DNA of 64,000 nt from Syntrophobacterales bacterium (lineage in GTDB: Bacteria; Desulfobacterota; Syntrophorhabdia; Syntrophorhabdales; Syntrophorhabdaceae): NCBI GenBank assembly GCA_031274925.1, contig JAISPL010000057.1:41576-105575 (forward strand), in the 5' to 3' direction. Made by a program: the position numbers and the translations under genes. Each line of letters opens with the position of its first letter. Position 1 is the stretch's first letter. This document shows, piece by piece, positions 9,546 to 18,896 of the stretch. The notes under the pieces are model-generated. The model was not told the origin of the DNA. It saw nothing but the letters and a program-made list of their open reading frames with translations, and ran no database searches.

Positions 9546-9722
9546 AAATTACGGACCGATAAACTCATAACGCCGGTCATGTCCAGACCGCCGCCGTTTT
9601 GGCCCTCCGTCCCTACGTCGGTAAGGCTTTCTGGCACGACCGCCGCCGTTCGTACGGTATGAAACGGGGTCCAATTTCCCTGACCGACGCGACGAAAACC
9701 TTCCCGAAGAGACAGAAATTAC

Positions 9723-9751
9723 TTGACACGGAAAAATCGCTTTGATAAGAT
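9723..9751 (+). promoter_or_regulatory. Sigma-70-type promoter of the acyl-CoA dehydrogenase operon
   Basis: TTGACA (9723-9728), a 17-base spacer, then TAAGAT (9746-9751). It lies 46 bases before the ATG, in the right place to start acd, the biotin carrier and the activase. Confidence 0.75.
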
Positions 9752-9797
9752 TCTTTGTTAATAGTTTCACATTCTTAATTAAACTTGGAGGAATATT

Positions 9798-10955
9798 ATG
9801 GATTTTAAATGGTCCGACGAATTGGAATCAATGCGCAAAATGGCATATGATTTTGCAGTAAAGAATATTAAGCCAACTGTGGAAGAGGACGAAAAAGAGC
9901 ACAAATATCGTCCTGAAATGTTGAAAAAGATGGGCAGCCAGGGTATGTTCGCGTGCATCGCCCCCGAGCAGTACGGCGGACTTGGACTTGAAGAAGGGAA
10001 CATGGCAGCTACTCTGATGGCTTCCGAATTCGCAAGAGTAAGTCCGTCATGGGGACTTCCTTTCAATCTTCAGATGAATGGACCCCAGAACGTCCTTCTC
10101 CAGTTTGGAAGCGAAGAGCTGAAGGAAAGATATCTTCCTGGATTGATCTCCGGTGAGGTTGGCGGTTGCTTCGGTATTACCGAGCCTAACTCCGGCTCCG
10201 ATGTCGCCAGCATGAAGACCACGGCAACGGAAGTTGATGACGGGTATATCCTGAACGGCTCCAAGACGTGGATTTCAGGTGTTCCTTATTGCGGTTGTGG
10301 CGTGATCTATGCGATGACTGACAAGGCTGCAAAGCACAAAGGCATGTCCGCTTTCTTTATTGATTTCAATACCCCCGGTGTTGTCCAGAGAGCTATTACC
10401 ACGAAACTTGGGCTTCATTGCGCACCTACAGGTGAAATCTTTTTCGAGGAAGCGAAGATTCCCAAGAGCGCTCTCGTAGGCAAACTCGGACAAGGCTTTA
10501 ACATCTGTATGACTATGCTCAATTTTACGAGATTGAGTTCTGCTGCAAGGGCTGTAGGCGTGGCACAGGCCTGTATTGATGAAGCCTGCAAGTATGCAAA
10601 CGAAAGAGAGCAGTTCGGCCAGCCTATCGGACAGTTCCAGATGATCCAGGAGCAGATCGGTAGGATGTCAGTGGAACACGACGCTGCAAAATTGCTTGTT
10701 TACAGAGCTGCATGGCAGAAAGATCAGGGCATCAGCAACACCCTTGAGACATCCATGGCGAAATACTATGCTGCGGAATCGGCGAACTTCTGCGCAGGCG
10801 AAGCGGTCAAGATATTCGGCTCCTATGGATTCTCTTCAGAGTACCCGGTAGAGAGATACTTGAGAGACGCGAAGTCTTACCAGATTGTTGAAGGTACATC
10901 GAATGTTCAGAAGATGATCATCGCCCAGTTCGCACTGGGTTACAGAAAGGCATAA
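9798..10955 (+). CDS. Acyl-CoA dehydrogenase (glutaryl-/butyryl-CoA dehydrogenase-like)
   Basis: 385-aa FAD enzyme that introduces a 2,3-double bond into an acyl-CoA and passes electrons to an electron-transfer flavoprotein. Features: N-terminal helical domain, the FAD/substrate motif GCFGITEPNSGSD near residues 117-129, GSKTWISG, and the C-terminal region with catalytic Glu in YQIVEGTSNVQKM near 366. TEPNSGSD is shared with glutaryl-CoA dehydrogenases, and the adjacent biotin carrier would fit glutaconyl-CoA decarboxylation, but short-chain or cyclohexanoyl-type substrates cannot be excluded. First gene of a rightward operon with a clear promoter and an AGGAGG-like site. Confidence 0.9.
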   Translation: MDFKWSDELESMRKMAYDFAVKNIKPTVEEDEKEHKYRPEMLKKMGSQGMFACIAPEQYGGLGLEEGNMAATLMASEFARVSPSWGLPFNLQMNGPQNVLLQFGSEELKERYLPGLISGEVGGCFGITEPNSGSDVASMKTTATEVDDGYILNGSKTWISGVPYCGCGVIYAMTDKAAKHKGMSAFFIDFNTPGVVQRAITTKLGLHCAPTGEIFFEEAKIPKSALVGKLGQGFNICMTMLNFTRLSSAARAVGVAQACIDEACKYANEREQFGQPIGQFQMIQEQIGRMSVEHDAAKLLVYRAAWQKDQGISNTLETSMAKYYAAESANFCAGEAVKIFGSYGFSSEYPVERYLRDAKSYQIVEGTSNVQKMIIAQFALGYRKA

Positions 10956-10982
10956 AACGCAAACAATTCTAAGGAGGTTCAT

Positions 10983-11198
10983 ATGGCAGCAGACGTAACA
11001 GTCCCAATGGTTGGAAAGATAATGAATGTTCTTGTGAAAGTCGGTGACAAAGTCCAGGAAGACGATCCCGTAGCAACCCTCGAGGCAATGAAGATGGAGA
11101 TGCCTATTGTGGCGCCTGCAGCAGGAACAGTAAAAGAGATATTGGTTTCGGCAGGTCAGGAAGTCGAGGCTGACACGGTAATTATTACCTTAGCTTAG
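10983..11198 (+). CDS. Stand-alone biotin carboxyl carrier domain protein
   Basis: 71-aa single-domain biotinyl carrier. The biotin attachment motif EAMKMEMP is centred near residue 37 (Lys in AMKM), flanked by the paired beta-hairpins typical of the fold (MVGKIMNVLVKVGDKVQ and GTVKEILVSAGQEVE). It lacks any catalytic domain, so it must serve a separate carboxylase, decarboxylase or transcarboxylase. Ribosome site AAGGAGG lies 8 bases before the ATG. Placed between an acyl-CoA dehydrogenase and an HgdC-type activase, it may serve a glutaconyl-CoA decarboxylase or an acyl-CoA carboxylase encoded elsewhere; no such subunit is in the window. Confidence 0.88.
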   Translation: MAADVTVPMVGKIMNVLVKVGDKVQEDDPVATLEAMKMEMPIVAPAAGTVKEILVSAGQEVEADTVIITLA

Positions 11199-11229
11199 AG
11201 GTAGGTAGGGTAGTATAAGGAATTGCAAC

Positions 11230-12009
11230 ATGCTAGTCGCAGGCATTGATATAGGCTCCATTACAACGGAGGCGCTCCTCTTTGATCGGGAGAAAGGTAT
11301 CGTTGGATACAACATACTTCAGACCGGAGCAGATTCTAAAAAAACGGCTGAGAGTGCCCTCCAGGGAGTCCTTACTGAACCTGGCAAGACCATGTCCGAG
11401 TTGTCTTATATTGTGTCAACGGGATGTGGAAGGAAACGGGCGATTTTTGCCCAACAGGCGGTAACCGAAATCACGTGCATTGCGAAAGGCGTTAATTTTC
11501 TGTTCCCCGATGCGAAGACAATTATAGATATTGGCGGACAGGATACGAAAGTGATAAAGGTTGATCAAAGCGGCCGTGTGGTTGAGTTTGAAATGAATGA
11601 CAAATGTGCCGCAGGCACAGGAAGATTTATTGAGGTCATGGCGAAGGCCCTCAATGTGGATTTGAACAAAGTTGGTCCGCTCTCGTTGAGCCACAGGAAG
11701 AAACTGACCATCAGCAGTATATGTACCGTTTTTGCAGAATCGGAAGTCATTTCCCTGGTGAGTGAAGGCGAGGAACTGGAGGATATTCTCTACGGAATCC
11801 ATAAGGCTATCGCAGACAGAACAATGGGGTTGATCAACAGGGCAGGCGGCATCGAAAAAGAAGTTGTTATGGCAGGCGGTGTAGCCAAAAATTCCGGGGT
11901 GGCGAAGGCCCTTGAAAACGCACTTGGTGCACCCCTCAATATTTATGCGGAACCTCAGATAGTAGGTGCTCTGGGTGCGGCTGTTCTTGCCCTTGAAAAG
12001 ATCGCCTGA
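11230..12009 (+). CDS. CoA-substrate-specific enzyme activase (HgdC/BadF/BcrD family)
   Basis: 259-aa ASKHA-fold ATPase that, in its family, holds a [4Fe-4S] cluster at the dimer interface and injects a low-potential electron into 2-hydroxyacyl-CoA dehydratases or ATP-dependent benzoyl-CoA reductases. It has AGIDIGSITTEALLF at the N-terminus, IDIGGQDTKVI, the cluster Cys in NDKCAAGTGRF, a second Cys in SICTVFAESE, and the closing VMAGGVAKNSGV and IVGALGAAVLA. Third gene of the rightward operon, 31 bases after the biotin carrier. The dehydratase or reductase it serves is not in the window, so its partner is unknown. Confidence 0.88.
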   Translation: MLVAGIDIGSITTEALLFDREKGIVGYNILQTGADSKKTAESALQGVLTEPGKTMSELSYIVSTGCGRKRAIFAQQAVTEITCIAKGVNFLFPDAKTIIDIGGQDTKVIKVDQSGRVVEFEMNDKCAAGTGRFIEVMAKALNVDLNKVGPLSLSHRKKLTISSICTVFAESEVISLVSEGEELEDILYGIHKAIADRTMGLINRAGGIEKEVVMAGGVAKNSGVAKALENALGAPLNIYAEPQIVGALGAAVLALEKIA

Positions 12010-12026
12010 CGAATATTGGTCTCACA

Positions 12027-12060
12027 AAGGGCCGGGCTTGTTGTCCCGGCCCTTTTTTTA
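12027..12060 (+). terminator. Rho-independent terminator after the activase
   Basis: Stem AAGGGCCGGG / CCCGGCCCTT with an 8-base loop, followed by TTTTTT. It begins 18 bases after the activase stop and closes the acd operon. Confidence 0.9.
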
Positions 12061-12738
12061 TTGTCTTTAACGTCACCGATGTAAAATTTTCAGGGCGATT
12101 TTTTATTTTTTCTGACAACCGGCCTCAAGAGGTTCTCCGTACAATTTTGGTGCAATTACTCAGATTCATAACGGTTATATTCCGCTCCGCCTCAATCGTC
12201 AGCGATGGTAAGTCAATTATATCGCCCACTGAGACCTCCCTCTCTGACTGATATCAGGAAAAGAATCCTGGATAGTCTTCCCCATTCCTTTTATCTCGGC
12301 CTTACCAGTTAAAAGCGCGTAAATAGTACGGAGTCTCATCGGTGGAGTCCCGGAAGGGTTTCACGGGACTCATCTCTCAAGAAGAGGCGTGGCCTTTTAC
12401 GGAGAAATTTTCGTAGAATAAGGAGGGTTCCCACAAAAACCTCAGTCTCTGGAAGCTTCTCTAAAAGAGGCCTGCCGCTAGCTATGGCGTTTAAAGATAA
12501 GGGAAATTATCAGCCTCGAAGAAAGAAGGCAATTCGGAACTTCTTATCCATAACGTCATGTGGGCTTTCGGGGGATATATAAGCGGCAAGAGACCCTACC
12601 CTTTAGAGGGGCGCATGACATGCCATATATAGACGAAATGAGAGAGAGTCTCCTTGCGGTCTGCTGTAAAAGGGATATTTGGAATAGGCGGTCAGGGAGA
12701 GGTGATGGAAGGAAAAAAGAGTAGGGGAGGGGAAAGTC
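12061..12738. other. Gene-poor intergenic stretch of about 680 bases
   Basis: No convincing gene, RNA or mobile-element end is seen. It holds short broken frames and several local inverted repeats, for example AGTCCCG/CGGGACT around 12345-12371. It is likely eroded sequence between the acd operon and the tig promoter. Confidence 0.5.
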
Positions 12739-12767
12739 TTGATAATTTGCGAAGTTGAGGTTATATT
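12739..12767 (+). promoter_or_regulatory. Sigma-70-type promoter of tig-clpP-clpX
   Basis: TTGATA (12739-12744), a 17-base spacer and TATATT (12762-12767), 69 bases before the trigger factor start. It has no obvious heat-shock operator such as CIRCE. Confidence 0.65.
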
Positions 12768-12836
12768 AAAAGAAATTAGCACCCATAAGGATGGACGCAG
12801 AACGGTCCGCTCGTATAGTTTTCTGGAGGAATGTTT

Positions 12837-14117
12837 ATGAAAGTCGAAGTCACGAATATTGATCAGGTAAGGAAGAAAGTAGAGGTTATTCTTCCAGAAG
12901 AAATGGTAAAGGAATTGGAGAACGAGATCTATGACGAACTTAAAAAGCAGGCAAAGATAAGGGGCTTCAGACCGGGGAAGACCCCGAAATCAATCATTGC
13001 CGCTTATTACAAGGATTACGTCGATGAGGAGTTGAAGAAGAGGATGGTCCAAACGACCATGCCCGAGGCTCTTTCCACGGCGGCGATATCGCCGGTTACA
13101 GAACCTTTCGCGGATTTCATTGAGAGCGACGGGCAGCGGGGATACACTCTTGAATGCGAGGTGCAACCCGAGTTTGAGGTTCCCGAGTACAAGGGCATTG
13201 AGATTGAGGTCGCGAAGATTGCTGTGACCGATGAAGAGTTGAATGGACGGCTGGACGGCATCAGGAACATGCATGCGGAAATGCATATGAGAGAAGAGGA
13301 TTCTGCGGCTGCAAAAGGAGACTTTCTCATTATAAAATATCAGGGATATGTGGACGGCAAACCGGAGAAGGACATCGCGACCGAGGGATATCCTCTTGAA
13401 CTGGGGACCACCACTTTGCTTGCCGATTTTGAGACAGCGCTTATTGGAATGAAGGCTGGCGAGGAAAAAGACGTAACGATCGACTTCCCGGACGACTATC
13501 CAGACACCAGCATCGCATCGAAAACAGTAGTATTCCATGTTACGGTAAAGGAAATAAGAGAGAAGAGACTGCCTGATCTGAACGATGAGTTCGCAAAGGA
13601 CCTTTCTTTCGACAGCATGGAAGCGATGAGAGTGGCCATCACGAAAGAGATGGAGAAGGAAAAGGAAGTCGGAGAAAACCGGAACGTTCACCAGCAAATC
13701 ACCAGAGCGCTCGTCTCGCGTGTAGATATACCCGTACCAGAGAGATATCTTGAGAAGCGAACGACGGCCATGGTGGAAGAAGCAAAATCACGCTTCAGGG
13801 GCCAGGGGCAGACCAGTGCGGAAGAAGACAGGGCGCTCGACGAAAACTTGAGAAAGGAGTTCGGCCCGAGAACGGAGGAACGGATCAAAGCGGAGATGAT
13901 ATTCGTGAAGATCGCCGAAAAAGAGGAGATAACGGTAAGCGAGGACGAGGTTACCGAGAAGATAAAAAAATTTGCGGAGGACGCGAAGCGTCCATATTCC
14001 GAGGTCTATGATTTTTACAGGCAATACGATCTCATGGGAGGCCTGAGGCAGGGCATTATGGAAGAAAAGACCGTGGAACTGATTCGAAGCCACGCGGTGG
14101 TAAAGGAGAAGCAATGA
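12837..14117 (+). CDS. tig: Trigger factor, ribosome-associated chaperone
   Basis: 426-aa ribosome-bound peptidyl-prolyl isomerase chaperone. The ribosome-docking signature is present as [14 protein letters not shown] near residues 40-53. A central FKBP-type domain follows ([15 protein letters not shown]...[22 protein letters not shown]), then the long helical C-terminal arms. Two ATGs are possible; the one at 12837 is preferred since CTGGAGG then lies 7 bases upstream instead of 1. The stop overlaps clpP by 4 bases, giving the classic tig-clpP-clpX operon. Confidence 0.95.
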   Translation: MKVEVTNIDQVRKKVEVILPEEMVKELENEIYDELKKQAKIRGFRPGKTPKSIIAAYYKDYVDEELKKRMVQTTMPEALSTAAISPVTEPFADFIESDGQRGYTLECEVQPEFEVPEYKGIEIEVAKIAVTDEELNGRLDGIRNMHAEMHMREEDSAAAKGDFLIIKYQGYVDGKPEKDIATEGYPLELGTTTLLADFETALIGMKAGEEKDVTIDFPDDYPDTSIASKTVVFHVTVKEIREKRLPDLNDEFAKDLSFDSMEAMRVAITKEMEKEKEVGENRNVHQQITRALVSRVDIPVPERYLEKRTTAMVEEAKSRFRGQGQTSAEEDRALDENLRKEFGPRTEERIKAEMIFVKIAEKEEITVSEDEVTEKIKKFAEDAKRPYSEVYDFYRQYDLMGGLRQGIMEEKTVELIRSHAVVKEKQ

Positions 14118-14698
14118 ACCTCGTGCCAATAGTAATCGAGAAAGACGGCAGAGGAGAGCGTGCTTACGATATTTACTCAAAACTGCTGAAAGAAAGGATA
14201 GTATTTCTTGGCTCAACCATTGATGACAACGTGGCCAACATCGTAATCGCTCAGATGCTCTTTCTTGAGTCCGAAGATCCCGCAAGAGAGATCTCGTTGT
14301 ATATAAATAGTCCTGGCGGTTACATTACCAGTGGGTTGGCCATTTATGATACAATGCAATATATAAAGTCCCCCGTAATCACCATGTGCATAGGCCAGGC
14401 AGCAAGCATGGCGGCAGTGCTCCTAGGAGCTGGAGAAAAAGGAAAGCGCTACGCGTTGCCTCATTCAAAGATACTTATACACCAGCCTTTAGGGGGCGCC
14501 CAGGGGCAGGCGACGGACATAGGTATCCAGGCAAAAGAGATACTTCGGACGCGGGAAGAGTTAAACAGCATCCTTTCGCATCACACCGGACAGCCCAACG
14601 ACAGGATCGTGCTTGATACCGAGAGAGATTTCTACATGACCGCCATCCAAGCAGTAGAATATGGTATTATAGATGAGATCGTGGAGAAAAGAAAATGA
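14114..14698 (+). CDS. clpP: ClpP, ATP-dependent protease proteolytic subunit
   Basis: 194-aa serine peptidase that forms the tetradecameric barrel of ClpXP. Catalytic Ser is in [11 protein letters not shown] (about 98), His in [10 protein letters not shown] (about 123), and Asp in LDTERDFYM (about 171). The hydrophobic-pocket region [19 protein letters not shown] is typical. It overlaps tig and clpX by 4 bases on either side, so all three are co-translated. Confidence 0.97.
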   Translation: MNLVPIVIEKDGRGERAYDIYSKLLKERIVFLGSTIDDNVANIVIAQMLFLESEDPAREISLYINSPGGYITSGLAIYDTMQYIKSPVITMCIGQAASMAAVLLGAGEKGKRYALPHSKILIHQPLGGAQGQATDIGIQAKEILRTREELNSILSHHTGQPNDRIVLDTERDFYMTAIQAVEYGIIDEIVEKRK

Positions 14699-15954
14699 CA
14701 ATGATCAAGAAAAATAACGGGAGGACGGTGAAATTGCATTGTTCTTTTTGCGGTAAAAGTCAGGACGAAGTTAAGAAATTGATTGCGGGCCCGATGGTTT
14801 ATATTTGCAACGAGTGTATTGAACTCTGCAACGAGATCATACAGGATGAGGCAAAAAAAGAAAGGTTTGATTACATCAAGACATCCATACCTAAGCCCCA
14901 TGAGATCAGAAAACTCCTTGATGAGTACGTAATAGGTCAGGACTACGCGAAAAAGATTCTCGCCGTCGCCGTCTATAATCACTACAAGCGGATTGAGGCA
15001 AAGGGCAACTTCGACGACATTGATATCCAGAAAAGTAACATTCTCATGATCGGACCCACCGGTTCAGGAAAGACACTCTTAGCCCAGACTCTGGCGAAGG
15101 TACTCCATGTACCCTTCACCATAGCAGATGCGACGACCCTCACCGAGGCCGGATATGTGGGCGAGGATGTTGAGAATATAATCCTTTACCTTCTCCAGGC
15201 GGCGGATTACAACATCGAAAAAGCGGAGAGAGGTATCGTATATATTGATGAGATCGACAAGATCTCGAAAAAAACGGACAGTCCCTCAATTACGAGAGAT
15301 GTATCGGGCGAAGGCGTCCAGCAGGCCCTTCTCAAAATAATAGAGGGAACAGTCGCCAATGTGCCACCGAAGGGTGGGAGAAAACACCCCCAACAGGACT
15401 ACATCAAGGTGGATACCACGAACATTCTCTTCATATGCGGAGGGGCTTTCAACAGTATGGACTCCATCGTTGCAGGGCGTATTGGCAAGAAGGGGTTGGG
15501 TTTCGGGGCCGAGATTGAGGGCGGAAGGGACAAGAAGTATTTTGAGCTGATGAGAGAAATCCAGCCCGAAGACCTTTTGAAATACGGGCTTATCCCGGAG
15601 TTTATCGGAAGGTTGCCCATCATCGCGACCCTTGACGAACTGAGCGAAGACAACCTCGTGGAGATATTGAAGAGGCCGAAAAACGCAATCTCGAAGCAGT
15701 ACAAGAAACTCTTTGAGCTGGAAAACGTGAAGCTCACCTTTACCGAAGGCGCCCTCCGGGGCATTGCCAGAGAAGCTACGAAAAAGAAGACAGGCGCCAG
15801 GGGTTTACGATCCATCTTGGAGAAAATCATGCTCGACATCATGTACGAGATCCCGACGCTCTCCAACGTGAAGGAGTGCGTGGTAAACGAGGATGTCGTT
15901 GTGAGTCATGAAAGGCCGATAATGATTTACGAAGAGGAAGCTGAGATTGCGTGA
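14695..15954 (+). CDS. clpX: ClpX, AAA+ unfoldase subunit of ClpXP
   Basis: 419-aa AAA+ ATPase that recognises and unfolds substrates for ClpP. The N-terminal zinc-binding domain has [11 protein letters not shown] and [10 protein letters not shown] (residues 15-40). Walker A is [11 protein letters not shown], Walker [10 protein letters not shown], the pore loop GYVGEDVE, sensor-2 region GARGLRSI, and the ClpP-docking loop IGF is represented around LGFGAEIEG. Full length; ATGA overlap with clpP. Confidence 0.97.
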   Translation: MTMIKKNNGRTVKLHCSFCGKSQDEVKKLIAGPMVYICNECIELCNEIIQDEAKKERFDYIKTSIPKPHEIRKLLDEYVIGQDYAKKILAVAVYNHYKRIEAKGNFDDIDIQKSNILMIGPTGSGKTLLAQTLAKVLHVPFTIADATTLTEAGYVGEDVENIILYLLQAADYNIEKAERGIVYIDEIDKISKKTDSPSITRDVSGEGVQQALLKIIEGTVANVPPKGGRKHPQQDYIKVDTTNILFICGGAFNSMDSIVAGRIGKKGLGFGAEIEGGRDKKYFELMREIQPEDLLKYGLIPEFIGRLPIIATLDELSEDNLVEILKRPKNAISKQYKKLFELENVKLTFTEGALRGIAREATKKKTGARGLRSILEKIMLDIMYEIPTLSNVKECVVNEDVVVSHERPIMIYEEEAEIA

Positions 15955-15958
15955 AACG

Positions 15959-15987
15959 TTGACATTTAGTTCAGAAGTTGTTATATA
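15959..15987 (+). promoter_or_regulatory. Promoter of the tRNA-Val/tRNA-Asp unit
   Basis: TTGACA (15959-15964), a 17-base spacer, then TATATA (15982-15987), with an AT-rich extension. It ends 15 bases before the first tRNA. The -35 abuts the clpX stop codon. Confidence 0.7.
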
Positions 15988-16002
15988 TAATTACCGAACA
16001 AT

Positions 16003-16077
16003 GGGCGGGTAGCTCAGCGGGAGAGCATCGGCCTTACAAGCCGGGGGTCACAGGTTCAAAACCTGTTCCGCCTACCA
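16003..16077 (+). tRNA. tRNA-Val (anticodon UAC)
   Basis: 75-base cloverleaf including encoded CCA. Acceptor GGGCGGG/TCCGCCT, D stem GCTC/GAGC, anticodon stem TCGGC/GCCGG with loop CTTACAA (anticodon TAC), T stem ACAGG/CCTGT with loop TTCAAAA. Confidence 0.95.
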
Positions 16078-16083
16078 TTTTAC

Positions 16084-16161
<78 letters not shown>

Positions 16162-16176
16162 TTTATGACTTGAACA

Positions 16177-16211
16177 CAGGGGGTTAGGAAATCCTAACCC
16201 CCTGATTCTTT
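16177..16211 (+). terminator. Rho-independent terminator after the tRNA genes
   Basis: Perfect 13-bp stem CAGGGGGTTAGGA / TCCTAACCCCCTG with a 2-base apex, followed by ATTCTTT. It lies 15 bases after tRNA-Asp. Confidence 0.85.
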
Positions 16212-16291
16212 AATTATTGTAGCCTCCCCGTGAAGGAGCGGGTAAGACCGTTTACCCCGCGAACAATAGCCTCATAGGCAGCGGACGGAGA

Positions 16292-17146
16292 ATGAATGGA
16301 TCCGATAATATTCATCAAGGAATAGATGATGGCGTGGCGCTCGTTTCGATAATAGTCACTACTTACAACAGAAAATCCTATCTCAAACAAGCGGTTCTTT
16401 CCACTCTCTCTCAGGACTATCCCGAAAAGGAAATAATCGTGGTCGACGATGGCTCGACGGACGATTCCGCTGAGGAGGTCCAGGGGTTGCCGGTTTCTTA
16501 TCTGTATAAAGAGAACGGGGGGATAAGCAGTGCGCGGAATGCAGGCATAAAGGCATCAAAGGGGGACTTCCTCGCTTTTCTCGACGTGGATGATTTGTGG
16601 CTCAAGGGCAAACTTTCCGTACAGATGAAGTTAATGGATATGGAGGGATTCAAGGTCTCGTACACCGATGAGATCTGGATCAGAAACGGGAAAAGAGTCA
16701 ACCAGAAGTTGAGGCACAGAAAATATACGGGATGGATATTTGAGCAGTGCCTGCCGCTCTGCATCATAAGCCCCTCCTCGGTGGTGATAAAGAGGGATGT
16801 TCTTGATTCCTCAGGTCTTTTCGACGAAAACCTGGCCGTATGCGAGGATTATGACCTCTGGCTCAGAATATCGTGCCGATATCCGGTCCTTTTCATTGAA
16901 AAACCGCTTATCGTGAAGACGGGTGGTCACGCGGATCAGCTTTCCAGAAAATACGAGGCAATGGATCGATTCAGAATCGAAAGTCTTGTCAAGTTATTGA
17001 AGTCCGAAACCCTTTCTCGCGGGATGCGCGGCTTGGCCCTTCGGGAACTGTGCAATAAATGCCGTATTTACGCAATGGGAGCGAAAAAAAGAGATAAACG
17101 CGAAGAGGTGGCACACTACCTTTCGCTCCCGGATCAATTCATGTGA
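16292..17146 (+). CDS. Family 2 glycosyltransferase
   Basis: 284-aa GT-A-fold glycosyltransferase, probably transferring a sugar from a nucleotide-sugar donor onto a surface polysaccharide or lipid carrier. Seen: VSIIVTTYNRKSYLKQAV at residues 19-36, VVDDGSTDDS, the acceptor-loop ENGGISSARNAGI, the metal-binding DVDD near 95, and CEDYDLWLRI near 190. Cytoplasmic, with no membrane segment. It stands alone after the tRNAs with a weak ribosome site (GGAGA close to the ATG). Donor and acceptor cannot be told. Confidence 0.88.
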   Translation: MNGSDNIHQGIDDGVALVSIIVTTYNRKSYLKQAVLSTLSQDYPEKEIIVVDDGSTDDSAEEVQGLPVSYLYKENGGISSARNAGIKASKGDFLAFLDVDDLWLKGKLSVQMKLMDMEGFKVSYTDEIWIRNGKRVNQKLRHRKYTGWIFEQCLPLCIISPSSVVIKRDVLDSSGLFDENLAVCEDYDLWLRISCRYPVLFIEKPLIVKTGGHADQLSRKYEAMDRFRIESLVKLLKSETLSRGMRGLALRELCNKCRIYAMGAKKRDKREEVAHYLSLPDQFM

Positions 17147-17608
17147 CGGGAGGCTTGGGCGTCAGTCTCCACTTCCCGGAGACTATAGGTCACCAGTTGC
17201 TTGGGGGCAACTGACGCCGGCGCCCGTCAAAGTCTCTGTGCCTCGCCTGGTTCCACTGTCGGACCTATTCAAATAGCAATCCTACCTATGGCATTACATA
17301 AAGTTTACGCGAAAGATTCTCGACGATGAGCGTCTTCAGCACGTCACAGGTGTGAAGCCTGACTCCATCAGACCATCCGCGCAGGCGTGCAGGCCGCAGA
17401 ATGAAGATATCGAAGACAACAAGGATGAATCGGCTCAATTGCCTTCCGCGTGTATATTCACCGCGTCAAATGAATCGAATAGATGCAAGATACTACGCAG
17501 CCGAGACTTGAGCCAGCCCCAGAAACGTTCAATCAAGTTTAGTTCCAGTGAGGGTTAAGACAGGCCCCCATTTTAACTTGTGACGGTCCTGCCCCTATAA
17601 TATGGGAA
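17147..17608. other. Intergenic stretch holding an IS630 relic
   Basis: Apart from the IS630 transposase fragment (listed separately) it contains no gene that I can support. An inverted repeat AGTCTCC ... GGAGACT lies at about 17164-17184. Confidence 0.5.
17400..17557 (-). pseudogene. 3' fragment of an IS630-family transposase
   Basis: Read leftward, the frame begins SLELNLIERFWGWLKSRL, matching the S.ELNPIERFWKWLK motif at the end of the IS630 DDE domain (the Glu is the third catalytic acid). It meets a stop after about 40 residues. The 5' two-thirds of the gene are missing, and no terminal repeats are visible. Confidence 0.65.
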
Positions 17609-18896
17609 ATGACACACGATACGCCACGCACTCAATCAGGGCTGAAATTTGCAGCCCGCGCCTTCAGACTTAAGAATTATCGGCTTTTTTCGTTGGCCAG
17701 GACATCTCCCTGTTTGGCACCTGGATGCAACAAATCGCTATGAGCTGGCTCATCTATAGCCTCACCGGGTCTCCGTTTTACCTCGGTCTCATCGGTTTCA
17801 CCGGCCATATCCCCATATTTCTTTTCTCATCTTTTGCAGGGTTCTTGCCGACAGATATGACCGTCGCCACCTCCTCATATTTATCCAAATGCTGTCCATG
17901 ATACAGGCTTTTCTCTTTGCAGTCTTTACCTTTACTCATTACGTGTTCATTTGGCATATTGCACTGCTCAGCATATTTCTTGGGTGCATGAACGCTTTCG
18001 ACATGCCGATCAGACAGTCCTTTGTGGTGGAAGTCGTGGGTAACAGAAAAAACCTCAAGAACGCCATTTCCCTCAACTCGTTCATGTTCAACGGCGCCAG
18101 GCTTGTGGGCCCTTCCATCGCCGGGGTTTTGATCGGGATTACGGGCGAAGGTACATGCTTTCTTCTGAACGGATTCAGTTTCCTTGCGGTCATCGCAGCT
18201 CTTCTTCGAATGAAAATGCCGCTAAAAAAGAAAGTGAAGCCCAAGGCGCAGTCCTTCACGGTTTCAGAGAGGGATACAGGTATGCGTCGGGGTTTCTTCC
18301 CATTCGGTATATCCTGCTTTTTCTCGTGCTCATGAGTTTGTCGTACCAGGTGCTTCTGCCTGTCTTCGCAAAAGACATACTTCATGGTGGATCGGGCACT
18401 TTAGGATGCCTCATGGGAGCTGCGCAGGCAGGAGGAGCTCTTACGGGAGCTCTCTATCTTGCATCCAGGCGAACAGTACGCGGTCTCGGCAGGGTTGGTC
18501 GTGATCGCAGCATTCATGTTTGGGATAAGCCTTATTGCTTTCTCCATGTTCCGCTATCTCGTTATGTCCGTCTTCCTCATATTCGCCGTGGGTTTCAGTG
18601 TGACGCTGCAGACCATCTCATGTAACACGATCCTCCAAACCATCGTTCATGAAGAGATGAGGGGTAGAGTCATGGGCTTTCTGGCGATGGCATTCATGGG
18701 AATGACACCTTTTGAAAATCTTCTCGCCGGGCTTATCGCAGGTAGGATCGGCGCTCCGAATACCCTTGTCATTAGCGGCGTGACATGCCTCGCCGCAGGG
18801 TTTTTCTTTTACGTCCGCCTCCCGGCGATACAGAAACTCGTCCGGCCCATCTATGCCAGGATGGGTATCATCCGGATACCTGATGACCTCCGGTGA
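17609..18896 (+). pseudogene. Frameshifted MFS exporter (MFS_3 / EntS-like)
   Basis: A complete, collinear 12-helix major facilitator gene of about 425 codons broken only by small indels. I see shifts near 17690 (a T run: LFF|VGQDIS), near 17850 (FL|ADRYDRRHLL), near 18250 (QSFT|HGFREGYRYASG) and near 18490 (GLGR|VVVIAAFMFG). Pieces in order: KNYRLFF, DISLFGTWMQQIAMSWLIYS, FDMPIRQSFVVEVV, SLNSFMFNGARLVGPSIAG, VHEEMRGRVMGFLAMAFMGM. No internal stop interrupts the pieces, so the loss is recent, or the indels are sequence errors. In a working form it would export small hydrophobic compounds. Confidence 0.8.

Larger units (their letters stand above)
9287..9797. other. Intergenic region between divergent acyl-CoA operons with an inverted gene fragment
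   Basis: This 511-base gap carries the leader of hbd on the left and the acyl-CoA dehydrogenase promoter on the right. Between them is an inverted fragment of an acyl-CoA dehydrogenase gene (listed separately). The stretch 9541-9720 can be read on the plus strand as a short open frame containing VLALRPYVGKAFW and RRSYGMKRGP, which I do not recognise; it may be part of an inserted element. Confidence 0.5.

Noticed and set aside
17352..17558. 68-codon plus-strand frame
   Set aside because: It is the complement of the IS630 transposase fragment.
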